This document shows positions 1-11,900 of a DNA stretch of 64,000 nt, one piece after another (positions within the stretch are counted from its first letter, which is position 1; each line of letters starts with the position of its first letter). Below the pieces are notes generated by a model. It ran no database searches. It saw only the letters and a list, made by a program, of their open reading frames with translations, and was not told the DNA's origin. The DNA comes from Rhynochetos jubatus. Lineage: Eukaryota; Chordata; Aves; Eurypygiformes; Rhynochetidae. Position numbers and translations under genes: made by a program. The stretch spans positions 9,425,501 through 9,489,500 of the forward strand of contig CM050651.1 of NCBI GenBank assembly GCA_027574665.1, written 5' to 3'.

Positions 1-3000
1 TCTGTATCACTGTAATGATGTCCGATCCACAGTTGCAGATCAACTGTAGTGCAGAACAGCTGGAAAGACAGAAATACAGTCCAAGCACCTGGCTCCTTTT
101 CTCTCCCTTTGCCTCAGAGGGCCAGCCTGTACACTAGTCATCAGGGATGGAACTCCGGTTTCTCAGGAAGAATTAGGCAGCCTGGAGGTCAAGCCCTGCC
201 TCAGCGTAGTGCTGCGGAGCTGTCCTCGTAATCAAGATCAGCATCCGGGGGCTGAGACACGACTACTGGGGAGTTTGGCTCAAGTGATTTATCTTTGCTT
301 GACGTGAGATTATTGCATCAATGACATCCTTGTGATGTGTCTTACTCTAAAGACAATTTCAAAAAACCTGCACCTCCTTTGACTAAAAGAAAATGAAGTA
401 TTTTTCCAGTAAGATGAATTCAGCTGCCTGATGCTGTAACTGGTATGAACGCTCTGAACCCCTATTAACCTTTTCACATTGTACTGGTGTCCCAGGAGAA
501 ATCAAGAATCTGACAGAGCACTGCTCTGTAATGGGTTGTGGATTAGAACTAATGAATCACTTAGAAGAAGTTGTCTTGGCTGGAATACAAGCCAAAATTT
601 AGACTCCAAAGCAGGTCTCAAAGTGCTTTTTTTTAAAAAAAAAAAAGAAATCATCATCTACTTTGTGCTCTTAGCCTGTCCTTCAGCAGCCCTCTGGTGC
701 CGGCACATCCAGCATGGAAAAGAATTACATAAACTTTCTGTCAGTATGAAAATCTGAACTTTTTACCCTGCCTGTAAACCAGTATCACCCTCCCCTCCTC
801 CTCATTTCAATAGCATTAGTGCTTAGTGTTCGCCTCTCTGCCTTCCACCAAGGTGTCTGAGTGCAGCACAAAGCTCCCTTCGTTTGTGCTAGGAGCTGAA
901 CTGTCTGCTTTCCTCGTGTAAGAGCGGTGGGAAGTGAGGCACTGAGAAATTGGCATCCACTGGCGCCCACTCTGGAACAGAACTCATTTCTTCATCACTG
1001 TTAATCAAAGCATGAACTTGAAATGGCTCTTTTTTTTGCCTCCCTCACCTTTGCTTCTGAGATTTGGTTCATCAAGCAGGTTTGACTGTTTCACTTCCAA
1101 AGAGCCATTAAAGTGTGGAAAAGCACTTAAGATTGATCTTCAGTTATAATTTTGTAAGGAAACTGTCTGCTCCATGAAACCTCCCAAGCCTGCAAATCTC
1201 CCTTGGTAAGCCTACTGCATTTCAGTGTCTCTGCAGTAGGCTTCTGCAGCATTTTTCAATGGGACATTTTTTAAAGAGAAAATATTTTCACCAGGACACT
1301 AACTGTCCTTGGCCTTTCTCTGTCATGTGAAAAGGGCTCTAATGAGATTACTCTGCTCCAGCTCTGTTAGATAAATTGAAGAACCTTTCCCTTTTCAGCA
1401 GCCATCGGGTACACAGCAGAAGCAAACTTTCCTTTAATATGGGCCTTGCTCTTTTTTTCTCCTCTGTGATGCACTTAAAGGCAGCTATGTAGTGTCATAC
1501 AATAGCTCAGCAACAGTATTGGTAGCGAAATGATGTATGGTGCTTTTGGGCAGGAGATGAGGACACCAGCTGGAAGACTGTCTTGATACAGCAAACCATC
1601 CATCTTTCTATTTATTTATTTTAAAAAAATGGAAGTTATTGGTCTTTCTGCAATTTAGCAGCCTGCTCTTGACAGCAACTGCAAGAGGGCACGCTTTTGA
1701 AATGAACTGCTTTTCTGCTAACTTCTTATGCTCTAAGGCTTCGACATTGTTTCTGGAGAAAACGTGCTGATGCATTTTAATGCTACAACCAGCCTTGTTA
1801 ATTATTTCACACACGTGATGATGCTTGTGTGCAATCTTTACCTCCCTTCTACAACTGTAACGACTCTGTTGTGTAGCTGTGGTGTGGTGGCGATTCTGGA
1901 CAGTGGTCAGTGCTCGAGGGAAATGTGCTTGCTTATTTGTGTTAAATAAATGTGCCTAGACCTACTTGCATGTCTGAATTTCGTACAGAAGGGAGAAGGT
2001 TTACTGAGGTCACTCTTCTCTGGGTAGCGTGTGCGTGCTAGTTTTGCCCTACGTAACGTGCAATCCTGCCTGCAGGCTCTTGAACCTAAGCCAGGAGGGG
2101 CAGGTTATACTGAGGTTTTGGAATTTTGGATTCTTTAAGGAATACAATATACAGAGCAATAACTTTGAAGAACCGAAGGTGGCTTTTGGAGCACTTCTGC
2201 GGGAGGCAACAAAATCCATGTTCTCCCCAAAGCAGAGAAGTATTTGACAAATGAAGATGAGCCCCCCGGATAGTTGTCTTTTCTCTCGTCACCTCCCGCG
2301 CAAGAAGATGCTGGAAGGCCTGTAAAGTAGGGCTTCAGGCTAGCGACGTGTCTCCCAGGTCCTCACCTCATGCAGAGGAACAGAAACGCACAGCAAGCAA
2401 GCCCTGCTGTGGATTAACCATCTCATTTTTTTTGTCATCATGCACCTTTGCATTAATGTGTAGCTTTAAAATGCCTTTTCAAGAGCTTAGGTCAGGGAAG
2501 TGGTAAGCTGTGACACAGCAGCACTAGCCTACCATACTAGCACTAGTATCTCCAGAGCAAAAAAACCTGCCCCCAGAGTGTATCCCCAGATGGATGCAAG
2601 CCCATCCTGGCCTCCTGAAGGGCAAAGTTTCTAGCGTAATCTGTGCTTCTGAGTTTGCTTTGGCTTTCTGACTGCTGAACGCTTCCTGGTTGCTTCATCA
2701 AGGCATGCTCAGCCTTCGCGTGATATTTCGGCATTTTGTTTCCCTTTGAAAATGTGACACGGAGACCATCCCCAGAACTTCACTCTGTGTGGACAAGACG
2801 TGTGCCTGGAAGCGGACTGGGGATTGCCAGGGCCCTGCCTGCACAGGCGCAGTGTGCCAGAGCTAAATACATCGTGAAGGCACTGCTGCCCTTTTTCTCA
2901 TCACCTTTCGTTGCTTGCTGTTGTTTCAGGTGCTTGCAGCTGTGTTAAGGAAGGATTGGAAGCGCACTGTGCCAGCAGCAGCACTGGGAAGCAGACTGCT

Positions 3001-5350
3001 ACGTCCTGGTATGAGTCTGGTGGCGTTCGACGGCGCAAAGAGCAGGCAGGGGCTTGGAAGAGGGGGAAAGACTTCGTTCACCCCAGGAGGGACTTATTTG
3101 TGGCTTGTGGGCGAAGGCTATTAAATACTGGAGCCACTCTCAGGTTAAATACTCGCCCGTGGTGACCAAGAAGGTCCCGCACCTGATGCCTAGGAGTCGC
3201 CATCTGTTTTAGCCTAACTCTGGTTGTTTCCACCGAAGGCAGGCCGTGCGACATGCATTTCCCTCCGGTTGTACGTTCATGTCTTCGGGTTCATTCTGGA
3301 TTTGCTGGCGTAGCTATTTCTGCCTCTTCCCTTTGCGTTCAGATCGATGCAAAGACTGAAATTCTGTGATGATCAGGGCATTTTTTTTCCCCCAACGTCT
3401 GCTCTTGCCAAATGGGCTGGCACATCTTTCAGATGGTTTTACTCTGCCGTTTCCCCCTGCCCCCAGGCCTCCTAGCCTCATGGAGTTATGCAAATATTTG
3501 CTTGCTTAAACAAATACTGATATTTTTTAGATTGACTAGAGTAGCTTTTGCTCCTAACCATCTGTTGGCAAGACCTGTTCTCCCCTCTTTAACCTTTTCC
3601 TAACACTGTGGTTCATCTGGGATGACGTATTTCAGATCCCCTCCAGAGCAGGAAAAAATCCTGTGTCCTCACATCCAAGATTCTTTTCCCTGCCCTTCGC
3701 AGATTAGAAATCCAGGTCAGCTTCGACTGAGGGAACATCACCTCTTGTTTGGCTGAGGGTAAGCCTGTGCGCGTGGATTGGAAGAACAAGCTATTGTGTG
3801 TAAGCCGCCTAAAGGTAGAAGAGTGGAAACGCATTTCAAGTAACTTGAAATGAAGGAAGGTAGACGTCTTCCGCCAGAAATGGGGAACGAAAGGCACGTG
3901 TTGATTCCAAATCCACAAACGCCCACGCAAATTTTAAAGGAGAAAACGGAAATAAAGACATGTTTGATACCTTCTTTAAATTTGAGAGTTCCTATAAATT
4001 AATAAGGAAACTAAAGAATAGGAAACAAAATCCTATAATCCAGAAAAACCCATCCTCATAAATCAAAGTATGAGAAGAGGTGGGGAGAAAACAGCTTTCC
4101 TCCCTGTCTCTTAATGTACACACTAGCAACATTGTCGTTAAGCTAGCAGAAACTGTGTGTCACGGTGCCTGGTTTAAACCATACTTGGCATCATAGGAAG
4201 CCAAGAATTCCACGCTTGCGTTGCAGCGCCGGAGGAGAGGACCGCTGCCTTTCTGAGGCGGGGCAGTTGAATTCGTTAGACCAATACACACCTTCTTCCA
4301 CACTGTTCAAGGGTTTGTTTTATTGGTGAGGTTTCCCTTTACTGAGACAAAAGTGTCTGTTAATGTACCAATCCTTGTGTATGCCACCTGCTATAGCAGA
4401 GCTATTGATGCATTTCAAAGTGACGGGGACTACAGCTTTGTTAGTTTCTAGACACCTTAACAACTGTTCCCATGATGCCGATAGAGCCTTTTTTAAAATT
4501 TCACCTTACCCAGTAACTTCTCCTTATCACACAGCTGAGTCACTAGCGCGGTTTGAATTTCATTTGGCTGCGCTCACACCTGTGTCAGTGCACGCTTGGC
4601 ACGCAGTTAGCCCCGTGTCGATGTTCCTCCGTCTGACTGACAGGACGTTGGCACGTGTTAGAGGGCAGATTTCCATCCCACTGGATTTCTTGGCGTGTGC
4701 GCTTTCTAGCTGGTAAAGCTGGAAACGTGACCGCAGCACCGCCTGCATCGCCTCTGGATGTAACGTGTCAAGAGAAAGCCCCTTACTTTTGCAGGAAGAG
4801 GTGGGTGAGCGTAACCAAGGTTGTGCTTAAACTCACAGCAACCCGTTCGAATCTCAACCCCTGTTTTTTAAACCATTTCATGACCCATAATGTTTTCTTA
4901 AATACCATTATTCTACATCTCATCTGTATGTGCGTTTCCACACGCGTACTCTGAGCAGCTTACTGTTCCCTTCCCTCATGTTTGAGCACGTGTGGAATGC
5001 CACTTCAGGGGATTAGATTCAAGTTAGAATTTAAATTTTAGCAAACCCATTAGCCCGTTTTAGCAAACCATCTGATCCTTGGCCCTGCAGGGGAAGCCGG
5101 CTGGGTGGGTCGTGTTTTCGCTGAGCTGTATGCGCATGTCTGGGGCAACAAGAAATGATGGACAAAATACGTACTTTTACATCATTTACAGCATTTCTGT
5201 CAGTGTTTTCGGAGATAAACACAACTCGCTTTCAGACAGAAGTGACCGCTGCGAGTTAAAATGCTCACGTAGCGAGATCACGGCCACGTCTCCTTTTGGC
5301 AAAGCCACCACATTCCATTTGCCTTGCAGTCTCTCTTCCCTCTTTCACCT
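1..5350. other. Upstream intergenic sequence, no gene seen
   Basis: Only short open frames occur on both strands, and none resembles a known protein or is bounded by matching splice sites that join to a neighbour. Base composition is moderate and CpG is sparse until about 5350, where the annexin CpG island begins. Distal regulatory elements may lie here, but I cannot point to one. No interspersed repeat was recognised. Confidence 0.6.
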
Positions 5351-5799
5351 ACTGCACAGCTGGATGGCGTTTGTACGGGCGGGGGGCCAAGCCGTTAGGT
5401 GAAAAGGCTCCTGGGGCAGCCGTGCAGGTCCTTGTCGCTCCCCCCGCCCGGACAGATCTCTGTACGTGGCCCAGCGGCATGGTCCTGCCGTCGGGCAGTA
5501 AACCCGCTCGCTCTACTGAGCCTGTTCAGCGCTGTGCTTGCGCCCTGCCATGGCCCAGCAGCGGCGGAGAGCGATGGTCTGCAGGGGGGAGCCCCAGGGA
5601 CGGCTCCTCTTTCCCCCGGCCCCGGACGGGACCCCGCCCGGGCGCCAAAGGCCGGCGGCGCGCAGCGCGCCCCGGAGTCCCGGGGCCCGGCGGGGTGGGA
5701 CCGCCGCCTGCCCGGCCTCCAAGGCTCGCCGCCCGCCCAGGGTGGGGCCTGGCCCGGCCCCCGGCTGAGGCAAGCAGCGGCGGGGCCCTCTTCTTCCCT

Positions 5800-5863
5800 C
5801 CCTCCTCCGGGCTCAGTGCTCCCGGTACCTTGGGGCGGCGGCTGTTCGGCGGAGCGGCCCGCG
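5800..5863 (+). other. ANXA5: Possible 5' non-coding exon 1 (3' part) of annexin A5
   Basis: The ATG exon begins after a good acceptor (a pyrimidine-rich stretch ending TTACAG at 5950), so a separate upstream non-coding exon should exist. The best nearby donor is GCG followed by GTGAGG at 5864, which would leave an intron of about 87 bases. The 5' end is a placeholder, because the transcription start is not visible. Other donors in the island are possible. Mammalian annexin A5 genes also have a non-coding first exon (family knowledge). Confidence 0.3.
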
Positions 5864-5950
5864 GTGAGGGGGCGGCTGGGGGCCAGGCCGGGGCGGCGGG
5901 ACGGGACGGGACGGGGGGACAGGTGCTCACTGTCGCTTCTTCTGTTACAG

Positions 5951-5999
5951 ACTCGGACTCGGACTCAGCCCGGCCCAGCGGATTGCAGAGATGGCGAAG
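5951..5999 (+). CDS. ANXA5: Annexin A5 exon with start codon (MAK)
   Basis: The acceptor ends at TTACAG (5950). The exon holds 40 bases of 5' leader, then ATG GCG AAG (5991-5999), and the donor GTGAGG follows at 6000. Only residues 1-3 are coded here, ending in phase 0. The start is chosen because the next exon continues directly into the annexin N-terminal tail (YTRGTV) and no other in-frame ATG joins to it. Confidence 0.88.
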
Positions 6000-8900
6000 G
6001 TGAGGCGGACGGCCACCGTGACGGGCTGTGGGCTACCGCGGCCCCTCGGCGGGCTCGCCCCTGCCCGGCTGCTCCCGGCACATCCTCCTCTTACCCCCCT
6101 CCTCGCTCCTCACTGCTGTATTTTCGGTCTCCCCTAAATCAGCCCGTCCCCAGGCCTGGGGAGATGCGGAGGGGAGGGAGACGGGGGGGGCAGCGCATCA
6201 TGTGAGGCGTACGTCAGGCACAGCTGCTTTTTTTTTTGCGTCAGTTTCCACTAATTTGGCCAAGTTTTCGGTACTGTATGTTTATACTGTGCTTGGGTGG
6301 AGGCTCCTTCCACTGGAGGAGGAAGGAGAAAAAACCGCTACCGTGGCTGTTCCCCGTGGCAGCTTGGGCTCGTTACTGCCGTCCCCAGCTTTCCCGTCCC
6401 CAACTTCTCTGGAAGCCCCGCAGCTGTCGCACAATACTTCGCCTGGCGATTTTTTTCCTTCGCAGCCCTTAATGTCGCTGCTGTTACGTTTGAGCCTGGA
6501 TGAAGACTTGGGAAACGGGGCGGATTCCAGTGTTTGTTTCTATAGCCGCGTGAAACACGTACGGTCTGGAAAGTAAAGTAAGGGTTTGATGGCATATTGA
6601 TGGGGTTTGTAGAGCTGTGCGAGTGCCTTCCCAGAGGTCGGGGTAGTTGCACAGCAGTGTAGTAGTTGTTTCATTATTTTAACTTAATGAGTGGAATGGT
6701 TAGTGGTGGTGTGAATACTTGAAGCAGTCTCGTGAATACTTACCCATATTCTCTCTGGGTTTAGTTTTAAAAGAAAGAAAGGGTACTTCACTTAAAATTA
6801 ATAATTCCACTAAATCCTTAAAGGTTTGGATTTATTTGAGGGACAAAGATGGGATTTTTTTTTTCTTTAAACATGAAGCCTGGTTTGTAGGATGCATCTT
6901 AGGAAAACAGGGACCCCTACCCATGCCAGTGCAGGGCATCTGCCCAGGCAGATCTACTTGGACAGCCTTTTATTACGGTAGATGTGGCCTTGCTTTATAG
7001 GCTTGAGGTAACTTCTTTTTAGTAAAAGCATGGAAATTTACAGTTCTCATCTATTCCACAGAGGTGCACACTTTAATTGCTGATCTTGGTAAAAAGAGTA
7101 TTTCATTCTTCACTAGAGCAAACCAGTGACTCTTGTCTTCACATAGCAGAATTTTCTACTGCCTGAGGTAACCCTTGGGGCCGGGTTACGTGCTGTGGTG
7201 GATGGTGGTAGGTTGAAGTCCCTGGAATGATGAGGCCTTGTACTAGGTAGGCCTTCGTCTCCAATTTCTGCACTCGGATGGCTGCTTCCACGTCAGTACT
7301 CTTTGCCTGTGTAGTGATGCAGCCATGAAAGACAGGGATTGTTAAAGCTTTCTAGCCTGAAATTCATTTTACAGAAGTAAAATTAGATAAAGATGGAAGA
7401 GTAAGCTGTGCTGCTCACGGCAGGTGTCCGTCCTAAATTTTGTTGCACCATGAAGTAATGGTAAGAAATGAGAATGCCTGTCCATGATGGAATGTCGAGT
7501 GTCAGTTGATAGTAGTTATTACGTGTACAACGAAAGGTTCAGAGTTCACAAAGGCTGCACAGCACAGTGTGCTGCAGTCCAGTTTAGTCGAGATGTATCA
7601 CTGAAGAATAAAACCTTGAAAGAAGGTAAGTTATATTTGGAGTCCTGGTCACTGAAGAATTTGTTCTTGCTCAGTTATGGGAAGATTTATTTTTGTCTTC
7701 CCTCCCCAAGACCTGAGTGATTTTGTGTGTTGCACATCCAGGACAAAACGGTTCATTGATTCTGTGGGAAAAGTACAGCGTGCCGTAAGATGCTGTGCAG
7801 ACTGGTCTCTCCATGCCCGTGTGTATCTGCTTTATGTGAGGGAACGCTGCTGTCCTGACAAGCTGCCTGTTCTCACGCAGCTGTGTGCATAGTGCTTTCT
7901 GTTAAAGCACAGATGAACGTGGTACCATCTCTTCCTGCTTGATGAACTCGCTGCGTTGGGAACGCTACCCCGTGTTTCCCCAACTCAGAAGTCTGGAAAG
8001 AAAGCGACGAGTATTTTCTGCTTGCCTGCTGTGGCGTGGTCTGCTTTGGTCTGCTACTCCCAAACCTTTCCCTGCCTGTGAGGCTGGGAGCGTTTTGTGT
8101 ATTTGTAAACCGCCAGGAAAGGATGGCTTGCTGCGGGTGAAGGTGTGGCTGCTCTGTGCTATATCCGGAGTTCCTGTTCTGCCGACGTGCACGTGGGACT
8201 GGGAGCCCAGGAATAGTACTGCCAAGTCCCGTCGCCGGTCAGAGGATTGTCTCACACTGCAGAGTACAAATGCGTTTTCAGAATCGAGTCCGAACGACAG
8301 CTCTTTGGCTTTGTTGAGGTTGCTTGTGAGGACAGGTTCTTGGAGTGTTTTTGCCAAGGTCCCTGCATGGGTTCCTATGTTGCTGTTGCTTGCTCTCCTC
8401 TCCTCCCTCTCTCTCCTTCCCCTCTTTCTTCCCCCCTCCTCCCCCCTATCTTTGGTATCTCCACGGTGCACTGACTCAAGGCGTGTTGTGCAACGCGGGA
8501 TTTTGTCAGGGGTTTAAGTGTAGTGGGGCAGATGTGAATGTGGCCTGCTGACCAGAGCTTACTCCTTCCATCTAAATGGACAACGGCAGCATCCCTAAAC
8601 TGAGGGAGGTATTTTGGACAGGCGTCTTTATAGCTGCGCATTTGCGTCAGCTGTGCCTGTATGCGCTCACTCACAATGCAGTTTACAACCTGCAGACCTT
8701 GAAATTTTGGTAAGGGTGTCATGAAATAATTATGTATTTCTTACATGATGTTAGTTGTAAAGCCCCGTTTGGAGCGGGGTTTGTGTTGGGTCTGCAGTGG
8801 CCGTGAAGCTTTCAGTTTACCGTTGAACACGGTGCCGTGCTTTATCTGCCAAGACGTGATTCTTGTGGAAGAAATCTCTGGGCAGCCTTTCATTGATTCT

Positions 8901-11900
8901 GGCACGTGTCCTGGGCTCTCTTCTGTCCGCTGAAACTAGCGTACCTTCTCTGTTTGTCAGCCCGTGTGCTGGAAAACGTTCTCCGTTTCCATTCTTACCA
9001 CCCCACAGTTTTCCTGTGCCGTCTTGTAAACAGATGGCTGCCCTAAAAGAAGTTGCATACCACCTTTTCCGCACCAGACGCTGGGCTTTCCGGCAGCAAG
9101 TGGATGAGACGCTGCTGTTGTTGTTGTAGAGCAGCATCGGGAGAGGGGGCAGCTCTTCATCCGTGGGAATTCTGACTGGTAAGAACTTGCTGTGAGTGGG
9201 TACAGAGCAAGGCTGGCGGGGAAGAAGCCTGAATCAGTTCAAGTCTGGTCTTTTGTTTGCTAATAACGAGTGCTTTGTGTTTAACAGTGGCTAAACATAG
9301 GATCTGGTGGGCGGGGAATTTTTTTGTGTTCTTGGTGGGAAAAATTAAAAGGAACCTCATTAGGTGGCTATTGTTGATCTTACAGATAATGCTGTTGCCA
9401 GGATACGTGGCCACATGACATCAAATTGTGAAGCCCGAGTTGTCTCTCGGGAGAAGTTAACGTAGCTCTGAGGTGCTGGTTGGAAACATCGTGCCTGATG
9501 AGATGGTATCTTCTCCTTCTGCAAACGTGCTAGAGTAGAATAAACAAAAATAACAGGGAATGTCAGTTTTCTTATTTGGAGGGGCATAAACTCTGAACCA
9601 AGATCATCTCTTGCTTTGAAGATTATTTTTTCCCCTCCTCTGCCTTTCCTCTTCATGCTAGTTTTGTCTGTCTGGGTCTTCCTTGGTCTCGTTGGTAGGT
9701 GTGTGGAGAAGACGGAAGCTGCGCTTTATTTCTGGTGTATAATAATGAACTGTGCTGGCACTATACCTGATCGCTGAACAGCAGTCAGCGTAGTGTGGAA
9801 TGTAGGAAGGAGAGCTTGTGGGTGGGTCTGGGTGCTACAATCTTGTGATACTCTTGCTGTTGAGGTCTTGCGTGTTGTGCTTCTCTACGACGTGCTGCCC
9901 AGCGCAGGGTGTTGCTTTTCAGTGAGGGATCACTCCGGGTTGGAGAAGGATTGCTATGGAAGACTTTGTGTTCTCCTTTCCATTGATGTGCAGTGGGTTC
10001 TGCTGGGTGGGAAACGTACTAACCGAAATGACAGGGACCTGGGAGGCTGTAGTGTTAGCGTCTGTCTGTTTCCCTGAAGGGCAAGGAAGGTTCTTAGACA
10101 TAGTAACAGTATTTACTTTTTATTTACCTCTACAAAGAGTGGTGAAGTTTGTAAATAAGTGTTAAACGGTTGTCTTTTAGCTCACGGTTTTTCATACTAG
10201 GTCAGGATGGCACAGCAGATGGGATGCTGTGAGCCACCTGCAAGACCCAGTTTGTTTCGATAAAGTTTTAACTCTCCTCGATGTTGAAACTCTAGCAGAG
10301 CTGTGTGATAAATGAGCGTCTGGCTTTGTCAGAAACTCTATTGTATGGGTCTCTTTTGTTAGAAAGGTCTGGGTCACAGCTCCTGTTCTCGGTGACTGAA
10401 AGCTTACTTCAGTGGTTCAGGCAGTGATGATGGTTTAGAACAGGTACTTGCCCTCTCTTTCTCTGGCCAAAAGGTGCCGCGGTTGGGAAGGAGGAGGCAG
10501 CTCTTTCCTCTGTGGACTGAGTTTGTTACCGCTGCAGAGCCTTCTGCCATTGTCCGTTGAATTTGCAAATGAAAAACGGGGACTGGAATAACTAATAACG
10601 GTGCTTCTGGCCTGTGGGGTCTTCTAGGTGGATTTGTGGTTGTTAAGCATGGTGTGCCTGGATATTTCCTGCCATGCCCTGATCGCCAGGCCACTCTGCA
10701 GTGCTGTAGAAAGCTAGGTGAGTAGGTTTCTGATGCAGCAGTTAGGGGTGGCTCGACGCTTTCCTGGTGATGGGCCAACTATTCTGAGCATCACATCTGC
10801 CCACGCGTGGCTCCTGCAGGCAGTTAGACTGTAGGATGGAGTGGGGCCCACAAAGCGGCATCCAGGCTTGTCTTCCGCTACCAGACCCTGCTGTGGTTGT
10901 GCGCCGTTCGCATCAGCGTATAGTGTCGAGGGCAGCAGATGTAGCTGGAGGTTCTGCCTTTACAGCTGCTGACTTCATGGTACCCAGGTGACGTGGATTT
11001 TTATCATCGTGCTGGGTGGCAGAGCTGCAGCAATATTGCTGGTTTGCGAGCTAGGTGCAGCTCAGGTACTGATCAGGGGTGATTGCAGCAGCTAGGTGGC
11101 CACAATCCAACGGATGCTGTGCGTCAGAAAGGAATGCCTGGAATGCTAACGGTGCCCCAGACATCAAGAAGACTCAGACCACAGCTGCACCGGAAGAAGT
11201 TCAGGAACTGTTTGTCAAGCCTCGTGTATGTTGAAGCTTTCCACACTGTGCTTTGGAAGGGTTATGGAGGGACTCTTCCTAGTTAACAAAAATGAGAAGG
11301 GTGATGCAGAGACAGATTTAACGGCGCTTTTAGTGTTCCCACTTATGTTCTCTACAACAGCCACGGAGGAATGTTGGGCCCTTGTCACAAGACTTGGGAA
11401 TTATGCAGGGGAATTCCACTTGCTTGTAACAAGATAAGCAAAGGAAAACTTAAAGATCAATAACTCTTTCCTCTGAGACCTACTGACCATTAGGCATGTC
11501 CAGAGGAGAATTGTGGTGGTTCTGGAAGGTTACTTATGTTAAGATGATATGGAACAAACCAGCAGGAAATACAGTTTTAAATAACCCCGCACGAGCTGGC
11601 ATGATAATAAAGGGAGGAGGAGGACAACGGAGGCTTTTCGGTCTTTATCTGTTTTACCGAATTAAATTCGGTTTATAAAACTGAGTCCCAAATCCGTGAG
11701 ATTTTTTCATGATAGCCTTTGGAATTAGCTAGGAAAAGGACAATAAGTATATATCTCTGTGCCTGAATTTGAAGTACTGCCTAAAAACCAGCTTGTAACG
11801 TGAGAAGCAGAATGCTTCAGGGGAATTGTCGTGCCCCTGAAGTATGCTGGGTGTTGGAAGGCATCTACCAGCTGGAAGTTTAGTGTTGCTGTTAAACACC

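Larger units (their letters stand above)
5540..6060 (+). promoter_or_regulatory. ANXA5: CpG-island promoter of the annexin A5 gene
   Basis: This is a very GC-rich, CpG-dense block that includes several GGGGCGG-type GC boxes (for example near 5833 and 5868) and no TATA box. It lies directly upstream of the exon carrying the annexin start codon. A short GGGAC-type tandem run sits at about 5898-5916. TATA-less CpG-island promoters are usual for broadly expressed genes and normally have dispersed start sites, so the exact transcription start cannot be read here. Long open frames across the island on both strands are a by-product of GC richness. Confidence 0.75.

Noticed and set aside
5296-6205. 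Long overlapping open frames (up to 268 codons) on both strands
   Set aside because: They lie in the CpG island, where stop codons are rare. They are Pro/Ala/Gly/Arg-rich in every frame and overlap the annexin ATG exon in other frames.
7965-8471. 168-codon minus-strand open frame
   Set aside because: It reads across the purine side of the pyrimidine tract, giving Arg/Glu/Gly-rich low-complexity peptide, with no splice sites and no family.
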